Shown here in pieces: positions 45,367-53,264 of a DNA stretch of 64,000 nt (position 1 is the first letter of the stretch; every line of letters begins with the position of its first letter). The position numbers and the translations under genes are program-made. Source of the DNA: Chitinophaga sp. H8 (GTDB lineage: Bacteria; Bacteroidota; Bacteroidia; Chitinophagales; Chitinophagaceae); the NCBI RefSeq assembly GCF_040567655.1, contig NZ_JBEXAC010000002.1:2046001-2110000 (forward strand), written 5' to 3'. Under the pieces are notes generated by a model. The model worked only from the letters and a program-made list of their open reading frames with translations, searched no databases and was not told where the DNA came from.

Positions 45367-46489
45367 CAAACAGTCTCAGATATTCTTCAAAAACAAATAT
45401 TCTGTTTCGTTTGTATCCGGTTTGCTCCCTGAGTATACCAAGACTATAAAAATCCATAATTAGTGTATTGGCCGTCTGTTTCGTTATATTAAGATTTGAT
45501 ATAACGTCTGCAACTGTTATAACTGGTTTGCTATACAGATAAGTCAGCAACAGTTTAGCATTGGGTAATCTTTTCCCCAGTGTAACTATTTTGTTTTTTT
45601 CAATTTCATCTCTTAATGAAACGATTTTGGTAAATGTGTCTATTGCTGTTTTGGCAGTCTCAATTATCCCTACTAAAAAAAATTTTAACCATTGTTCCAT
45701 CTTTCCATGAAGCGAAACAGCCATTAAATTATCATAATATAGTTGTCGGTTTTTTTCAATAAAATCTGATAAATATAATGTTGGTTTATTTAACACCTTT
45801 TGATTGATGAGGTACAAGGTAATTAGCAACCTTCCAATCCTGCCATTACCATCGAGAAAAGGGTGGATGGCTTCAAACTGGTAATGCGCTATTCCAATTC
45901 TTATTAAATGTGGCACATGTATTGTTTCATTATTCAGAAATTTTTCCAAGTCGCTAATATAATCTGGTATGAGCGTATGGTGTGGGGGAACGAAAGTGGC
46001 ATCATTGATTGTAGCTCCACCAATCCAGTTTTGGCTTGTACGAAATTCGCCAGGTAGTTTATTCTTTCCTCTTACTCCTTGTAATAAGATTTTATGGGCA
46101 TCTTTGATTAGTCGTGAAGACAGCGGCCATTTCTCTAAGCGTTTAATGGAATGATTCATTGCTTCAATATAGTTCTGCACCTCCTGCCAGTCATTCTTTA
46201 ATTCGGGATGAATATCTTTTGCTGCTAATACCGCCTCATCTATACGGGTACGTGTTCCTTCAATACGACTGGATTGTGTGGCCTCTTTTACAATGTGCAT
46301 TCTGATAAAAACACCTACATCCGGCACAAATGTTGAAAAAGCATTCAATTCTCCAAGTTTTAAATTGGCTTCTGCCAAAAGCGTATTGATTTCAGGGCTG
46401 TTTATGTTCCATTCCGTATTTATCGGGTTAAGGTTAAAACTCCTATATCCGTATTGCCTGGTGTAATTTCCTGCTCTATAATGTTTCAT
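45359..46489 (-). CDS. Fic-family protein (adenylyltransferase-type)
   Basis: The 376-residue protein has a Fic N-terminal region, an inhibitory-type motif SSRIEG matching (S/T)xxxE(G/N), the catalytic Fic motif HPFLDGNGRIGR, and a C-terminal winged-helix segment (VADVISNLNITKQTANTLIM). This order is the class II Fic layout, in which an N-terminal inhibitory helix restrains AMP transfer. Substrates of such stand-alone Fic proteins are mostly unknown. The gene is AT-rich compared with neighbours and has a repeated GTAGTCAAA-type motif upstream, which may be bound by its own winged helix. Confidence 0.9.
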   Translation of the reverse strand: MKHYRAGNYTRQYGYRSFNLNPINTEWNINSPEINTLLAEANLKLGELNAFSTFVPDVGVFIRMHIVKEATQSSRIEGTRTRIDEAVLAAKDIHPELKNDWQEVQNYIEAMNHSIKRLEKWPLSSRLIKDAHKILLQGVRGKNKLPGEFRTSQNWIGGATINDATFVPPHHTLIPDYISDLEKFLNNETIHVPHLIRIGIAHYQFEAIHPFLDGNGRIGRLLITLYLINQKVLNKPTLYLSDFIEKNRQLYYDNLMAVSLHGKMEQWLKFFLVGIIETAKTAIDTFTKIVSLRDEIEKNKIVTLGKRLPNAKLLLTYLYSKPVITVADVISNLNITKQTANTLIMDFYSLGILREQTGYKRNRIFVFEEYLRLFEK

Positions 46490-46525
46490 ACTTATAGAAT
46501 AAAAGCCAATTTACTAAAAAAAACC

Positions 46526-46574
46526 ATAGTCAACGGAATGAGTTTTTGTTTGACTATAAAAAAGTGTAGTCAAA
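46526..46574 (-). promoter_or_regulatory. TAGTCAA-type repeated motif upstream of fic
   Basis: ATAGTCAA (46526-46533), its inverse TTGACTAT (46550-46557) and GTAGTCAAA (46566-46574) occur in the 113-bp gap upstream of the Fic gene. The first two form a dyad. The Fic protein has a C-terminal winged helix, so autoregulation is possible. Confidence 0.4.
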
Positions 46575-46602
46575 GCTCGCAGCTATTTAAGCAGCTCGTT
46601 CA

Positions 46603-47205
46603 TCAATTATTCTGTTGAAAAAACTGCGGCATTTTCAGAAATACGCAGAGCACGAATGTTTTGATCAGCGGGAGTAGTGCCGTTTTAAGTTTTTGGATGG
46701 CAATGACTTTTTGTTTTTTCACGGTGAGGGGAGATAGCTCTAGGTAGGCCGCTATTTCGGGCGTAGAAAGGCCCTGGAAGTGTGCCATTTCAAATATTGT
46801 ACGGCATTTCCCTGGCAGGTGCTGAGCAGATTGCCGGATGATATGCAGCAGTTCTTCCGTATCGGTGTTACGCGTATCTGCTACCGTGTTAGGATCGATG
46901 TGCAGGGAAGATAACTCCCGGCGGATTTTGCGGAGGTAGTCCAGCGTGGTATTTTTTACGGTGCGGTAAAGGTATCCCGCAGGGTTTTTGACATGGTCAA
47001 GTGCATGCCTTTTCTCCCAGATACGATAAAATGCTTCCTGGACCAGTTGGCAGGAGAGGTCTTTATCATCCACCATTTTCCCGCAAAGGGTCACCATTTT
47101 TACAAAATGTTCTTTGTAAAATAATTCAAAAGCAGCGGTGCTCTTCCATGGCAACAGATGCGGGGTATAGGTTACCGCCTGTTTGCGCTCTATGTTACTG
47201 TTCAT
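46603..47205 (-). CDS. ECF sigma factor, divergent from truncated FecR
   Basis: The 200-residue sigma factor has region 2 (AFELFYKEHFVKMVTLCGKM, then DLSCQLVQEAFYRIWEKR) and region 4 (LSTPEIAAYLELSPLTVKKQKVIAIQKLK). It ends with a hydrophobic tail (TFVLCVFLKMPQFF). In the usual arrangement sigma and FecR point the same way with susC after them; here the FecR-like gene at 47427 is divergent and no susC is present. It may therefore be an orphan that now answers to another receptor, or a remnant of a rearranged operon. Confidence 0.88.
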   Translation of the reverse strand: MNSNIERKQAVTYTPHLLPWKSTAAFELFYKEHFVKMVTLCGKMVDDKDLSCQLVQEAFYRIWEKRHALDHVKNPAGYLYRTVKNTTLDYLRKIRRELSSLHIDPNTVADTRNTDTEELLHIIRQSAQHLPGKCRTIFEMAHFQGLSTPEIAAYLELSPLTVKKQKVIAIQKLKTALLPLIKTFVLCVFLKMPQFFQQNN

Positions 47206-47426
47206 CCCCCTAAAGTGCTAAATGTAAATGCTATATATACAGTTGTAGGTATGTGTTGGTTTCAAGGTATAGACCTGTTAATACCAACTGAAAGATAAGA
47301 GGTATTTCAGAAATATTCCTATTCCTTTTTGTTATGCAACTGTTAATGCGTGATAACATCTATTTTTGGGAGGATGTTTACTCCTTTTTGGGGGTTCAGG
47401 CGTCTATATATTAAAAAAACGTAGGT

Positions 47427-48257
47427 ATGTCAAGTCCTTTTTCGGATAAAGAGAATGCGTGGCAGGAGTGGATAGAAGCTTATTTGCAGGGGGAGGCAGA
47501 TGAAGACACCCGTTGGAAGCTGCAGCAGTGGACCGCCGCATCGGACGGCAACCGACAGATTTTTCTGTCATTGCTGAAGTCGTATAAGATGGACCAGCCG
47601 GCATGGCTGGAAGAGGTGTCTGCAGCGCAGCATTGGGAGGAGATGCGGGAGCGGATGCAGGCGGCCCCGGTATTACCGGAGCGGATATCGGGCAAAAAGC
47701 TGCTCTGGCGCAGAGGGCTTGCCGGCCTGACGGTCATCGTGATATTAACGTTTTTTGTGCTGCTACAGCTCACAAAGCCGGTATACCAGCAATTTGAGGC
47801 GGTGAATACACCTATGCCACTTATTTTGCCCGACAGCAGCCGCATACTATTGAATGTACATAGCAGCATCCGTTTTAAGCAGGGCTTTGGGTACAGCCAC
47901 CGGCAGCTGGAACAAAGCGGGCAGGTGTATTATGAGGTAACGGACAACAGTGAGCTGCCCTTTGTAATCAAAACCGATTGGTCAGAAACCATCGTGCTGG
48001 GCACCAGCCTGGACCTGCAGGCGTATCCGGGTAATGTGCGGGAACAGCTGTCTGTGCTCTCGGGCAAAGTGCAATACAAACCATCCGCCCATGTAGCCAT
48101 GCAACATATCATCACGGCGGGCAGCAGTATCACCTACAACAAAATCAAGCCGGAAGTAACGGTTAGCAATACCGTGGCAGCTCCTCAGCTGCAATGGAGC
48201 GGGCGGGTAGTATTTGACAATGACCAGGATGCTGTGGAAGATACTACGGGCAGGTAA
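47427..48257 (+). CDS. FecR-like anti-sigma factor missing its C-terminal domain
   Basis: The 276-residue protein has an N-terminal sigma-binding part (AWQEWIEAYLQGEADEDTRW), a membrane helix (GLAGLTVIVILTFFVLLQL) and a FecR domain (MPLILPDSSRILLNVHSSIRF, LEQSGQVYYEV). It stops at GRVVFDNDQDAVEDTTGR, exactly where the other two FecR proteins in this window enter their DUF4974 domain (FFFDNEPLETVM, LIFKDASFTELK). The stop codon lies 4 bp from the 3' end of the convergent ECF41 gene. The missing domain and missing susC suggest a deletion joint. Confidence 0.85.
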   Translation: MSSPFSDKENAWQEWIEAYLQGEADEDTRWKLQQWTAASDGNRQIFLSLLKSYKMDQPAWLEEVSAAQHWEEMRERMQAAPVLPERISGKKLLWRRGLAGLTVIVILTFFVLLQLTKPVYQQFEAVNTPMPLILPDSSRILLNVHSSIRFKQGFGYSHRQLEQSGQVYYEVTDNSELPFVIKTDWSETIVLGTSLDLQAYPGNVREQLSVLSGKVQYKPSAHVAMQHIITAGSSITYNKIKPEVTVSNTVAAPQLQWSGRVVFDNDQDAVEDTTGR

Positions 48258-48261
48258 ATCT

Positions 48262-49149
48262 TTATTGTAGTGATTCGGGTTGTAGTGTTTTTAGTTTTTC
48301 AGGATCTAATACATTACTGATCTGGTTTATTTTCCCATCCGCCGAGATATTGAACACCTGGCATACAATCAGTTTGTTTTTATTGTAGTAGAGCAGCGCC
48401 GGTTGATGATTGATTTCAACAGGCACAGCGGTGAGATTTCTCCCATATCTTTCGTCTACAAATAACATAAGTGCTGCCACTTCGCTCATACCTATGGCCA
48501 CTTTCTTCACTACGTTCAGTTTACCACCATCAGCAAAGTAAGTTACTTCTTTGGACAGCAGGTTTTCCAGGGCACCTGTATCGCGGCTGCGGATAGCATG
48601 AATATAGTTGTTGAGGATATCCGCAGGAACGGCATTTTTAGGGGGCGCCTGCTGCTTAAATTCATTGAGGCGGGTACGTGCGCGGCTAAGCAGCTTACGG
48701 GAGTTGTCTACCGTGATGCCCAGCACTTCTCCTATTTCTTCGTGCGCGTAGCCAAAACTTTCTTTCAGGATAAACACGGCCCGTTCTTTAGGGTTTAACT
48801 GTTCCAGCAGGATCAGCATGGAGTAGGAAACAATATCATTGAGGTTGATATTGGTATCCGCCCTTTCGGTAGCCACTGGTTCGGGCAGCCATACATCCCC
48901 GAGTTTTACCTGGGTCCTTTTTTGCCGGATATTGATAGATTGGTTGATCACACTTTTGATCAGGTAGTTTTTTTCGTTTTCAATACCTGTTTTATTAGCA
49001 GCCAGGTAATTGAACAATACGTCCTGTATCGCATCCTTTGCATCTTCTGCTGATCCTAAAATATTATAAGCGTATGGAAACAATATGTGCTGATAATCTT
49101 TCACCCTGGATGATTTAAATAAATGAATGAGGCAGCAATGCCCCTGCAC
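48262..49149 (-). CDS. ECF41-type sigma factor with SnoaL-like C-terminal extension
   Basis: Up to 295 residues from GTG 49149; another GTG at 49104 (VKDYQHILFPYAYNILG) is an equally plausible start. Region 2 is ILGSAEDAKDAIQDVLFNYL and region 4 is YAHEEIGEVLGITVDNSRKLLSRARTRL. After residue ~180 comes a SnoaL-like domain (VPADILNNYIHAIRSRDTGALENLLSKEV). In ECF41 sigma factors this fused domain replaces a separate anti-sigma and tunes activity. The gene just upstream on the same strand encodes a carboxymuconolactone-decarboxylase family protein, the known ECF41 partner, which strongly supports the call. Confidence 0.88.
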   Translation of the reverse strand: MQGHCCLIHLFKSSRVKDYQHILFPYAYNILGSAEDAKDAIQDVLFNYLAANKTGIENEKNYLIKSVINQSINIRQKRTQVKLGDVWLPEPVATERADTNINLNDIVSYSMLILLEQLNPKERAVFILKESFGYAHEEIGEVLGITVDNSRKLLSRARTRLNEFKQQAPPKNAVPADILNNYIHAIRSRDTGALENLLSKEVTYFADGGKLNVVKKVAIGMSEVAALMLFVDERYGRNLTAVPVEINHQPALLYYNKNKLIVCQVFNISADGKINQISNVLDPEKLKTLQPESLQ

Positions 49150-49226
49150 GCAGGTATACCATTGGTGCAGGGGAGCAGCTGTAATGCCTCCGCAATAATA
49201 ACTATTTTTTCCGGCGGCCGTATTTT

Positions 49227-49685
49227 TTAGAACTGTCCGGGCTGGTAGTTGCCTGGTGTGGTGAGGAACGCTTTATTGATCCGGTTCCAGGTATTGGTGA
49301 GCGAAATAGCGATGGTTAGCTCTGCAATTTCTTCTTTAGAAAAATGTGCAGACAGCGTAGCATACAGCTCATCACTTACTTCCAGCTGGTGTCCGTTGGT
49401 AAGCGCTTCGGACAGTGCAATGGCAGCTCTTTCCTTTTCTGTGTAATAAGGGCATTCCTTCCAGGCCGGTAATGAATAGATGCGCACTGGCGTTTCGCCC
49501 AGGTGGATGGCATCTTTATAGTGCATGTCCAGGCAAAAAGCGCAGCCATTGATCTGGGATACCCGGTTTTTTACCAGCTCCAGTGTTGTATGGTCTACTT
49601 TTGATTGTTTAAAGTGAAAGCCGGTTCTGATTAAGCTGTCAAATAATCCTTTAGGTACGTCCTGAAAATTAATTCTTGGTTCCAT
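49227..49685 (-). CDS. Carboxymuconolactone decarboxylase/AhpD-like protein
   Basis: From ATG 49685 (MEPRINFQDVPKGLFDSLIR) it has 152 residues; the frame is open further upstream but the ATG fits family length. It has the AhpD-type redox motif INGCAFCLDMHYKDAIHLGE (CxxC followed by H) and the helix YTEKERAAIALSEALT. Members act as alkylhydroperoxidase-like thiol enzymes. It lies 77 bp upstream of the ECF41 sigma gene on the same strand; this pair is a known association and the sigma factor usually drives this gene. Confidence 0.9.
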   Translation of the reverse strand: MEPRINFQDVPKGLFDSLIRTGFHFKQSKVDHTTLELVKNRVSQINGCAFCLDMHYKDAIHLGETPVRIYSLPAWKECPYYTEKERAAIALSEALTNGHQLEVSDELYATLSAHFSKEEIAELTIAISLTNTWNRINKAFLTTPGNYQPGQF

Positions 49686-49922
49686 GTCTGTATTGTTTTT
49701 ATGATGTTTAAAATCGTTGTTCGTTAATAAGACAAGGAACGGGCGCAAAACGTGACAACTTTTTAAACTTTTTTTTGGGGAGGGGGGAATTATTTTGCGG
49801 AAGGCTTATAAACAGGGGGGCAGAAGGGAAACAGGTGTAAAAAATCAACGGAGTACCGGGGGATATATTGGGGCGGACCATTACTTTCGGGCCGGCCCCA
49901 GGCTGTGGAAATCATTTCAGGG

Positions 49923-50543
49923 TTAGGCTTCTTTTCGCCGGAAACTACAAAACAGGAAATCTTGTTTGGTATTGAAAGGTGTGGTATGTGTGGTGGTCAT
50001 ACACTTTATTTTTTCAAAGCCGTTTTGCAGCAGTTGGGCGAGGGTATTTTCGTCATATTGCTGTATCGGCAGGCCGCTGCATTTTTCAGGGCCGGTGGTA
50101 GCAAAGGTGCCCATCACCGCATAGCCGCCGGAAGGAATGCATTGCTGCATGGTATGCAAATATTTATGCACCTGCGTTTCCGCCGTCAGGAAATGGAAGG
50201 CCGCCCTGTCGTGCCACAGGTGGTATTGGGTATCAGGTGCAAACGTGGTGATATCCTGTACGATCCATTTTATTTTATCCGCTTTATCCCCCAGGCGGTG
50301 TTGTGCTTTTTCAAGGGCTTTGGCCGAGATATCCAGCACGGTAATATTTTCATACCCTTCTTCCAGGAGATAATCCGCCAGCTTGCTGTCGCCCCCACCT
50401 ATATCAATGATAGCGGCTGTTTTGGGCAGGTTAAAAGCGCGGATAAAATCAAGGGAGGTATGTGGAGTTGCCTGTGTCCAGCTCACTTCTTCCGGCTGGC
50501 GGGTATGGTATACATTTTCCCAGTGTGCTTTATTGGTATGCAT
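49923..50543 (-). CDS. Class I SAM-dependent methyltransferase
   Basis: The chosen start is ATG 50543 (MHTNKAHWENVYHTRQPEEVSW), giving 206 residues; longer in-frame starts would overlap the next gene. It has the SAM-binding motif I AIIDIGGGDSKLADYLLEEG, an acidic residue ending strand 2 (VLDISAKAL), and DITTF plus HDRAAFHFL for motifs II and III. The WExxY...SWTQ start is common in small thiopurine- or sarcosine-type methyltransferases; the substrate is open. The gap of ~240 bp towards the CMD gene is G-rich with no recognised gene. Confidence 0.87.
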   Translation of the reverse strand: MHTNKAHWENVYHTRQPEEVSWTQATPHTSLDFIRAFNLPKTAAIIDIGGGDSKLADYLLEEGYENITVLDISAKALEKAQHRLGDKADKIKWIVQDITTFAPDTQYHLWHDRAAFHFLTAETQVHKYLHTMQQCIPSGGYAVMGTFATTGPEKCSGLPIQQYDENTLAQLLQNGFEKIKCMTTTHTTPFNTKQDFLFCSFRRKEA

Positions 50544-50571
50544 GGTTGGTGTGGTTGTGTGTTCGTATTTC

Positions 50572-51627
50572 TTAAAATTGCTTTTCAAAAGTCTTTCCGT
50601 TAAACTTAAATATATTTCCGTCTGCCATTCCAAAAAGCAAATTGTTTTTGTTGTCTTTATAAATAGTCCAAATCATCGGTTTAGATGGTTTGTCACTAAT
50701 TGAATAGTTTGTCAAAGTTTTACCATCATATTTCCAAGCTCCTGTATCTCTATCTCCAAACCAAATATTGCCTTCTGCATCTTCTTCAATAGCAAAAACG
50801 TGTTCAAGTGTGCCTGGTTTTGATTTATCTCCTCTTCTTGTGCTTGTTGGATCGATTAAATTATTCTTTTCAGAAAAATTAATTATTGAATTACCTTCCA
50901 TTAGCAAAACGCCAATTCCATTATTTCCTATCCAAATTCGTCCTTTTGAATCTGCTAATACACTTCTTATATGCAAAAGCTCATTATCTTTTAGGTTTAA
51001 TTTTTCATTATCAAAAATATTTACCATTTTACCATCATAGTTAAATAGTGCTGCATAAGTTGCCATCCAAACTTTACCGTCTTGCTCCTTTGATATGTCA
51101 GTTACACCATAAGAATTATTCAGGTTTTCATTTTTAGGTTTTGGAAAAATCAGATAGTTCATATTTTTTCCGTCAAAACGATTTATTCCGTCTTCTTCAC
51201 CCGCATAAAACCATAAATCTCCATTGGTTTCATTCCATTCATATCTTGGGTTATTAAAATTTGTTGAATAAGTGGTAAACTTTCCTTTGTCATATGCACT
51301 TATTCCTTTTGCAGTTCCAAACCAAATTTTTCCATTCTTGTCTTCTTGGATTGAACGGATTTGATTGTCGGATAAGCCTTCATTTGTTGTAAAGTATTCA
51401 AATGATTTTCCATTATAAAAACTTACGCCTTCCTTATGACTTCCAAACCAATAATTGCCTTTACTGTCCTGAAAGATAGCACGTATTCCAGAAGTAAATT
51501 TTAAGGTGTCTGCTTTTAAAGAAATTACCAATTCAGGGTTCTTAACTTCTTTTTCGGTTGATTTCTTTTCAATACAAGAAAAGTTCAGTGTCAATACCAG
51601 TAGTATGTAAACCAATTTCAATTTCAT
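50572..51627 (-). CDS. AT-rich beta-propeller lipoprotein (two-component-regulator propeller type)
   Basis: From ATG 51627 (MKLKLVYILLVLTLNFSC) it has 351 residues with lipobox LNFSC. The protein is a series of propeller blades with Bacteroidota hybrid two-component sensor signatures (GNYWFGSHKEGVSFYNG, GKIWFGTAKGISAYDKG, GRIWIGNNGIGV, GNIWFGDRDTGAWKY) but no kinase or regulator domain. It is far more AT-rich than both neighbours, which suggests recent acquisition. It may sense or bind a ligand at the outer membrane; no partner is encoded nearby. Confidence 0.85.
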   Translation of the reverse strand: MKLKLVYILLVLTLNFSCIEKKSTEKEVKNPELVISLKADTLKFTSGIRAIFQDSKGNYWFGSHKEGVSFYNGKSFEYFTTNEGLSDNQIRSIQEDKNGKIWFGTAKGISAYDKGKFTTYSTNFNNPRYEWNETNGDLWFYAGEEDGINRFDGKNMNYLIFPKPKNENLNNSYGVTDISKEQDGKVWMATYAALFNYDGKMVNIFDNEKLNLKDNELLHIRSVLADSKGRIWIGNNGIGVLLMEGNSIINFSEKNNLIDPTSTRRGDKSKPGTLEHVFAIEEDAEGNIWFGDRDTGAWKYDGKTLTNYSISDKPSKPMIWTIYKDNKNNLLFGMADGNIFKFNGKTFEKQF

Positions 51628-51742
51628 GTTTATTTTGGGTTTCTCTAATATTACGCACAACTTACTCATGTGCGTATCAAAACTACATAAATATCTCTAC
51701 CGGCTGTTGTATTGGTCTGATTGTTTGTCGTTATAACAGGAA

Positions 51743-51772
51743 AAGTGCGCCACACTTATGCGCAGCGCACTT
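51743..51772. terminator. Hairpin between propeller and thioredoxin genes
   Basis: AAGTGCGC (51743-51750) and GCGCACTT (51765-51772) are perfect 8-bp arms with a 14-nt loop, 24 bp from the 3' end of the minus-strand thioredoxin gene. The minus strand runs on as TTCCTGTT, a weak tract. Confidence 0.5.
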
Positions 51773-51795
51773 GTTTATGGTGGGAAACAATTGGT

Positions 51796-52395
51796 TTACA
51801 GTGGCAGTTCACCTTTGAGCAGGGTAATCAGTTCCTGTTGTATATGCACGGTTTTATCCTTGGCGTACCAGAGGTGGAGTTTTTCCTTCATCACTTCCAG
51901 GTCGGCGCCGATGGCTTTCAGGTCGTTGAGCAGTTCTGTAGCCGCTGCCGGGCGGGGTCCCCAGTTGCCCAGTTCGGCATGCGTGGCAGCGTCGGTAATG
52001 ATCAGCTTAGGGATAGCCCGGCCACCATTGGTGAGGTATTGGTCCATCAGTTCCGTATTTTCATCACGCAGCAGGATGCGCAGGGTGATGACCGGGTATT
52101 TTGCTGCGATGAGATGAAACAGTGGGAGGATCTGGGCCGCATCGCCACACCATCCTTCCGTGAGCACGATCCAGGTTTGCGGTTGTCTGATCTGGGCAAG
52201 CACTGCCTCCAGCTCCGGCAGGAGCTGTGTAGTTTTATCTACCCGGCGCATCCGTTGCAGGTTCAGCCTGGCATAAGACACCATAAGTTCGCTTTGGTCG
52301 GCACCTGTAGTTTTGCCTTGCTCCATCAATGATTCCAGAAGTTGCATATATTCAGGAAAGCTCGTAGATTTTTGCAGGTATGATTCAAATTGCAT
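51796..52395 (-). CDS. Thioredoxin-fold protein with one active-site cysteine
   Basis: From ATG 52395 (MQFESYLQKSTSFPEYMQLL) it has 199 residues. The thioredoxin-like motif is TEGWCGDAAQILPLF, with a single cysteine where thioredoxins have CxxC, followed by the cis-proline region AIPKLIITD. This fits the Thioredoxin_9-type cytoplasmic group, whose one-cysteine site suggests a monothiol or binding role. There is no signal peptide. It is divergent from the ECF sigma gene of operon 2, with ~150 bp between them. Confidence 0.85.
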   Translation of the reverse strand: MQFESYLQKSTSFPEYMQLLESLMEQGKTTGADQSELMVSYARLNLQRMRRVDKTTQLLPELEAVLAQIRQPQTWIVLTEGWCGDAAQILPLFHLIAAKYPVITLRILLRDENTELMDQYLTNGGRAIPKLIITDAATHAELGNWGPRPAAATELLNDLKAIGADLEVMKEKLHLWYAKDKTVHIQQELITLLKGELPL

Positions 52396-52469
52396 ATCCA
52401 AAAAATTAGATCACAAAGGTATTTCAGAATCGCTTCCCGGAACATGACATTTGTCACGGTGTAAAATAT

Positions 52470-52502
52470 TTTGCCCGTAATTCATTAAAATCTTTACTTT
52501 AG
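52470..52502 (+). promoter_or_regulatory. Promoter-like element upstream of ECF sigma (operon 2)
   Basis: TTTG (52470-52473) is followed after 21 nt by TACTTTAG (52495-52502), one mismatch from the Bacteroidota -7 consensus TAnnTTTG. The ATG is 44 bp downstream. Confidence 0.45.
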
Positions 52503-52546
52503 TTAAACGATTTAGTAAATTCCACATACCTAAGCCATTTTAACAT

Positions 52547-53158
52547 ATGTCTGTATTATCACCTGATAATAATTTATGGACTCGTTTCCGCAATGGCGAT
52601 GAGCAGGCGTTGTTTGTTATCTACAAGACTCACTACAATTACCTGTACAAATGCGGCCTGAAACTTTCCGGGGATCCCGTGCTCACAGCGGATCTGATCA
52701 ACCAGGTATTTCTGGGTATCTGGGAGCGGAAGGATACGGTAGGAGAAGTGGAGCATCTCAAAGCCTACCTGGTAACCGGCCTGAAAAGGATGATCTACAA
52801 GGAGTGGGAAGCACGGGAAAAGCACCGGAGTATGTTACAATCGCCTGATTTTGTGACAGAAGCGTTTCAGCATTCCATTGAGGAGCATCTGGTACAGCTG
52901 CAGTTGAAAGAAGACAACCGGCAGCGGATACTGGACGCTGTGAAAAAGCTGAGTCCGCGGCAGCAGGAATTGATCAGTTTGCGGTTTTACCAGGAGCTGA
53001 CATATGAAGAGATGGCCGACAAAACCGGTTTATCCCCCCGTACCATCTATAATGCCGTATATGAGGCCCTGAAAAAGCTCAAATCGGGGTTATTGCAGAA
53101 GGTGATGGTGATGATTTTGCTGTTGTCCGTATACTGTTATGCCACCCTGATCTGCTGA
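52547..53158 (+). CDS. ECF RNA polymerase sigma factor (operon 2)
   Basis: The 203-residue sigma factor has region 2 (ALFVIYKTHYNYLYKCGLKL, LTADLINQVFLGIWERKD) and region 4 (LTYEEMADKTGLSPRTIYNAVYEALKKLK), then a hydrophobic tail (VMVMILLLSVYCYATLIC). It leads a standard ECF/FecR/SusC/SusD operon. A promoter-like TTTG-N21-TACTTTAG lies 44 bp upstream of the ATG. Activation through the SusC STN domain and FecR is expected. Confidence 0.92.
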   Translation: MSVLSPDNNLWTRFRNGDEQALFVIYKTHYNYLYKCGLKLSGDPVLTADLINQVFLGIWERKDTVGEVEHLKAYLVTGLKRMIYKEWEAREKHRSMLQSPDFVTEAFQHSIEEHLVQLQLKEDNRQRILDAVKKLSPRQQELISLRFYQELTYEEMADKTGLSPRTIYNAVYEALKKLKSGLLQKVMVMILLLSVYCYATLIC

Positions 53159-53264
53159 CTCCTGCTGCATCTGGCTATTATTTTCCATTATTTTAAAAAA
53201 AAGTTTGCCTTAACCCGGTAAATCCACGTATTTCTCAGATCTATATAAACACAAGGCAGCAAAA

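Noticed and set aside
49905..50603. 232-codon plus-strand frame opposite the methyltransferase
   Set aside because: The minus strand has complete SAM-binding motifs; the plus frame has none.
51721..52332. 203-codon plus-strand frame opposite the thioredoxin-fold gene
   Set aside because: The minus-strand protein has the GWCGDA motif and cis-proline region, so the plus frame is a shadow.
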